Part shown: positions 59,242 through 64,000 of the stretch, piece by piece
Numbering within the stretch: position 1 is the stretch's first letter
Layout of the letters: every line of letters begins with the position of its first letter
Assembly (NCBI GenBank): GCA_963678705.1
Contig: OY783216.1
Coordinates: 11,718,001 to 11,782,000 of the forward strand
Direction of reading: 5' to 3'
Length of the DNA: 64,000 nucleotides
From: Panorpa germanica
Lineage: Eukaryota; Arthropoda; Insecta; Mecoptera; Panorpidae
Translations under genes and position numbers: made by a program
The notes under the pieces: generated by a model
What the model saw: only the letters and a program-made list of their open reading frames with translations
Told to the model about the DNA's origin: nothing
Databases searched by the model: none

Positions 59242-62200
59242 GACGTTCTTAGAGATTTTTGCAGGCCTAAATCTTCGAACGGCACTTGGCCATTAGACAA
59301 TATTAAAGGCACCCTGGAGTTTCTATAAATTCTATATAGTATTATAATATGCGTCAAGTTATGTTTTTTTTTGCGTTATCTTGGTATAGTGTGATTGTTC
59401 ATGAACAATCAGTCACAATTTTTAAGAAAACCATATATATTGTTTACTTATAACAATTAATACACTCTCTTTATAATTTGAAACTCGCTTTTATACGAGT
59501 ATAAACTAATTGTTATGTATTAATATTATTTATAGTTAATGTTATTTGACTTACTTGATAGTGAGCAGCAACCTTTTGTTTTCCGTATATTTGTAGTGTT
59601 TATATGAGGTCTTCTTTATATAGGTCTACAGATTTCTTGAATTTTTAACAAGTTGATGTTTTAGCTCTAACACTAACCTAATTATTATCAATTTCTTTGC
59701 CTATCGCACTTATTATTGTTTTATCTCAAAAACGACAAAGTTACAGTTTTAAGGTTATATTCATAAGACCGCGTATACGCGTTATATATATATTTAGTTA
59801 TATTTTTCAACATTGGTTTCTAACTGTCAAACTTTTTTAAAAACACTTATTTTAGAGTAAATTAGCACAATATTAAAATAAACTTAAATACATTTTGTTA
59901 GAAGAATTATTTATATAATATATTTAATTTTTTTCCGTAATTAATTTCTCACTTTTAATCACTTTTTTTTACCTAAAGTAGCAGATGATGATCAAACACA
60001 CACAGTAGATAGGTACCACTTGTGTTGCAAATTAAAATTAACGTCTTTGTTAACCAATATGTAGTTCTTCCTTTTTCTGTTAAGGCCCATCTGTCTTGCC
60101 AAAGGCAAGGATCATCATCTTTGTTTTACTTAAAGATATAGCTATTTCGTGTAGCTTCAAGAAACTACACATTTTATCAAAACATACGATTACACAACCT
60201 TTCGAGTGAGAAACACAGTCTTCGTCGAATACCATGTTCCAGAGTTAAAGACAACCATTAGATAGTTGCCTCTTTTCATGGAACGGTAATCGGTTTGTAA
60301 AATTAATGTTTAACAATAAATGTAGTTCTCCATAGTGCAGTAGACGTTCCTAGAGATTTTTGCCGGCCTAATTTTTCGAAGGGCACTTGGCCACCAGACA
60401 TTAATAAAGGCACCCTGGAAGCTCTATAAATTCTATATAGTATTTTAATATGCGACAAGTTATGTTTTTCTTTGCGTTATCTTGGTATAGTGTGATTGTT
60501 CATGAACAATCAGTAACAATTTTCAAGAAAACCATATATATTGTTTACTTGTAACAATTAACACACTCTCTTTATTATTTGAAACTCGCTCTTATACGAG
60601 TATAAACTAATTGTCATGTATTTATATTATTTATAGTTAATGTTAGTTGACTTACTTGATAGTGAGCAGCAACCTTTTGTTTTCCGTATATTTGTAGTGT
60701 TTATATGAGGTCTTCCTTATATAGGTCTACAGATTTCTTGAATTTCTTAACCAGTTGATGTTTTAGCACTAACACTAACCTAATTATTATTAATTTCTTA
60801 ATCTATCGCACTTATTATTGTTTTATCTAAAAAGCGGCAAAGTTACAGTTTTAAGCTTATATTCATAAGACCGCGTATACGCGTCATATATATATTTAGT
60901 TTTATTTTTCAACACTGGTTTCTAAATGTCAAACGTTTTTAAAAACACTTATTTTAAAGTAAACTAGCACAATAATAAAATAAACTTAAATTCATTTCGT
61001 TAGAAGAAGTATTTATATAATATATTTAATTTTTTTCTGTAAATAATTTCTCACTATTAATCACTTTTTTCACCTAAAGTAGCAGATGCCGATCAAACAC
61101 ACACACAGTAGATAGGTACCACTTGTGTTGCAAATCAAAATTAACGTCTTTGTTAACCAATATGTAGTTCTTCCTTATTCTGTTAAGTCCCATCTATCTT
61201 GCCAAAGGCAAGTATCATCATCTTTGTTTTACTTAAAGATATAGCCATTTTGTGTAGCTTCAAGAAACTACACATTTTATCAAAACATACGTTTACACAA
61301 CCTTTCGAGTGAGAAACACAGTCCTCGTCGAATACCATGTTCCAGAGTTAAGGACAACCATTAGATAGTTGCCTCTTTTCATGGAACGGTAATCGGTTTG
61401 TAAAATTAATGTTTAACAATGAATATAGTTCTCCATAGTGCAGTAGACGTTCCTAGAGATTTTTGCAGGCCTAATTCTTCGAAGGGCACTTGGCCACCAG
61501 ACATTATTAAAGGCACCCTGGAATTTCTATAAATTCTATATAGTATTATAATATGCGATAAGTTATGTTTTTTTTTGCGTTATCTTGGTATAATGTGATT
61601 GTTCATGAACAATCAGTCACAATTTTCAAGAAAACCATATATATTGTTTACTTATAACAATTAATACACTCTCTTTATTATTTAAAACTCGCTTTTATAC
61701 GAGTATAAACTAATTGTTATGTATTAATATTATTTATAGTTAATGTTATTTGACTTACTTGATAGTGAGCAGCAACCTTTTGTTTTCCGTATATTTGTAG
61801 TGTTTATATGAGGTCTTTCTTATATAGGTCTACAGATTTCTTAAATTTCTTAACCAGTTGATGTTTTAGCACTAACACTAACCTAATTATTATCAATTTC
61901 TTTGTCTATCGCACTTATTATTGTTTTATCTCAAAAACGACAAAGTTACAGTTTTAAGGTTATATTCATAAGACCGCGTATACGCGTTATATATATATTT
62001 AGTTATATTTTTCAACACTAGTTTCTAACTGTCAAACATTTTTAAAAACACTTATTTCAGAGTAAATTAGCACAATATTAAAATAAACTTAAATACATTT
62101 CGTTAGAAAAAGTATTTATATAATATATTTAATTTTTTTCCGTTATTAATTTCTCACTTTTAATCACTTTTTTCACCTAAAGTAGCAGATGCCGATCGAA

Positions 62201-64000
62201 CACACACACAGTAGATAGGTACCACTTGTGTTGCAAATCAAAATTAACGTCTTTGTTAACCATTATGTAGATCTTCCTTTTTCTGTTAAGTCCCATCTGT
62301 CTTGCCAAAGGCAAGGATCATCATCTTTGTTTTACTTAAATATATAGCCATTTTGTGTAGCTTCAAGAAACTACACATTTTATCAAAACATACGATTACA
62401 CAACCTTTCGAGTGAGAAACACAGTCCTCGTCGAATACCATGTTCCAGAGTTAAAGACAACCATTAGATAGTTGCCTCTTTTCATGGAACGGTAATCGGT
62501 TTGTAAAATTAATGTTTAACAATAAATGTAGTTCTTTATAGTGCAGTAGACGTTCCTAGAGATTTTTGCCGGCCTAATTTTTCGAAGAGCACTTGGCCAC
62601 CAGACATTAATAAAGGCACCCTGGAAGCTCTATAAATTCTATATAGTATTTTAATATGCGACAAGTTATGTTTTTCTTTGCGTTATCTTGGTATAGTGTG
62701 ATTGTTCATGAACAATCAGTAACAATTTTCAAGAAAACCATATATATTGTTTACTTGTAACAATTAACACACTCTCTTTATTATTTGAAACTCGCTCTTA
62801 TACGAGTATAAACTAATTGTCATGTATTTATATTATTTATAGTTAATGTTAGTTGACTTACTTGATAGTGAGCAGCAACCTTTTGTTTTCCGTATATTTG
62901 TAGTGTTTATATGAGGTCTTTCTTATATAGGTCTACAGATTTCTTGAATTTCTTAACCAGTTGATGTTTTAGCACTAACACTTACCTAATTATTATTAAT
63001 TTCTTGGTCTATCGCACTTATTATTGTTTTATCTAAAAAACGGCAAAGTTACAGTTTTAAGCTTATATTCATAAGACCGCGTATACGCGTCATATATATA
63101 TTTAGTTATATTTTTCAACACTGGTTTCTAACTGTCAAACGTTTTTAAAAACACTTATTTTAAAGTAAACTAGCACAATAATAAAATAAACTTAAATTCA
63201 TTTCGTTAGAAGAAGTATTTATATAATATATTTAATTTTTTTCTGTAAATAATTTCTCACTATTAATGACTTTTTTCACCTAAAGTAGCAGATGCCGATC
63301 GAACACACACACAGTAGATAGGTACCACTTGTGTTGCAAATCAAAATTAACGTCTTTGTTAACCAATATGTAGTTCTTCCTTATTCTGTTAAGTCCCATC
63401 TATCTTGCCAAAGGCAAGTATCATCATCTTTGTTTTACTTAAAGATATAGCCATTTTCTGTAGCTTCAAGAAACTACACATTTTATCAAAACATACGTTT
63501 ACACAACCTTTTGAGTGGGAAACACAGTCCTCGTCGAATACCATGTTCCAGAGTTAAGGACAACCATTAGATAGTTGCCTCTTTTCATGGAACGGTAATC
63601 GGTTTGTAAAATTAATGTTTAACAATGAATATAGTTCTCCATAGTGCAGTAGACGTTCCTAGAGATTTTTGCAGGCCTAATTCTTCGAAGGGCACTTGGC
63701 CACCAGACATTATTAAAGGCACCCTGGAATTTCTATAAATTCTATATAGTATTATAATATGCGATAAGTTATGTTTTTTTTTGCGTTATCTTGGTATAAT
63801 GTGATTGTTCATGAACAATCAGTCACAATTTTCAAGAAAACCATATATATTGTTTACTTATAACAATTAATACACTCTCTTTATTATTTAAAACTCGCTT
63901 TTATACGAGTATAAACTAATTGTTATGTATTAATATTATTTATAGTTAATGTTATTTGACTTACTTGATAGTGAGCAGCAACCTTTTGTTTTCCGTATAT
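59242..64000. repeat. Higher-order block 4, C A B A B..., cut by window edge
   Basis: Starts with a C-type monomer like 52978 and 44155, then alternates A (60343), B (61446), A (62549), B (63652). It shares private variants with block 2, such as CACTAGTTTCTAACTG with TTTCAGAG and GTTAGAAAAAG (49140-49230 and 62018-62110). Confidence 0.75.

Larger units (their letters stand above)
36745..64000. repeat. ~1.1-kb satellite array, right block (distinct subfamily)
   Basis: About 25 monomers run to the window edge. The landmark GACGTTC occurs at 37821, 38926, 40029, 41118, 42221 (variant), 43053, 44155, 45258, 46363, 47468, 48571, 49673, 50776, 51876, 52978, 54081, 55183, 56286, 57390, 59242, 60343, 61446, 62549 and 63652. 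Full monomers are mostly 1100-1105 bp. Subfamily markers are GAGCAGCAACC, CGCGTATACGCG, GTAAATTAGC and TTTTCATGGAACGG. Short frames such as 41091-40855 and 42194-41958 are monomer sequence. No gene is seen. Confidence 0.95.

Overview
This is repeat-dominated insect-type genomic DNA with no recognisable single-copy host gene. The eukaryotic, probably insect, assignment rests on three things: long AT-rich satellite arrays, Ty3/gypsy LTR retrotransposons (one with a tRNA-Ser-type primer site), and a Polinton/Maverick-type DNA polymerase B. The order or species cannot be fixed from the sequence.

Layout. (1) 1-4316: a Ty3/gypsy element on the minus strand, cut by the left window edge, with one LTR (3668-4316), Gag (3428-2151) and an uninterrupted Pol frame (2292-1) in the -1 frame. 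(2) 4317-7350: satellite of ~1.1 kb monomers. (3) 7351-16173: a complete, young Ty3/gypsy element (8,823 bp, minus strand) nested in the satellite. It has 585-bp LTRs, a 4-bp CGAG target duplication, a primer site, a polypurine tract, Gag with two zinc knuckles, and a Pol frame broken by one amber codon. (4) 16174-27094: the satellite resumes, about ten monomers. (5) 27095-36544: a probable Polinton/Maverick derivative. It has an AG-starting edge, a 153-bp tandem array, a 10-bp microsatellite, and a 1,279-residue fused polymerase B, followed by a 2.63-kb near-perfect inverted copy around an axis near 33894. (6) 36545-36744: a 200-N gap. (7) 36745-64000: a second satellite subfamily with higher-order structure (C-A-B-A-B... 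blocks).

How the parts relate. The satellite is the host substrate and the mobile elements are nested in it. Both retroelements carry what looks like a textbook -1 ribosomal frameshift signal at the gag/pol overlap: GGGAAAC with a predicted H-type pseudoknot in the first, TTTAAAC with a predicted bulged stem in the second. Each has a 5-nt spacer. Satellite monomers carry several short dyads, including a 20-bp perfect palindrome kept in most copies. Together with the higher-order repeats and young nested retrotransposons, this would fit a centromeric or pericentromeric array; that is inference.

The least ordinary object is the palindromic PolB locus. It is either a real inverted duplication of a Polinton end or an assembly artefact beside the gap. 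The satellite subfamily also changes across this locus, so the join deserves caution.
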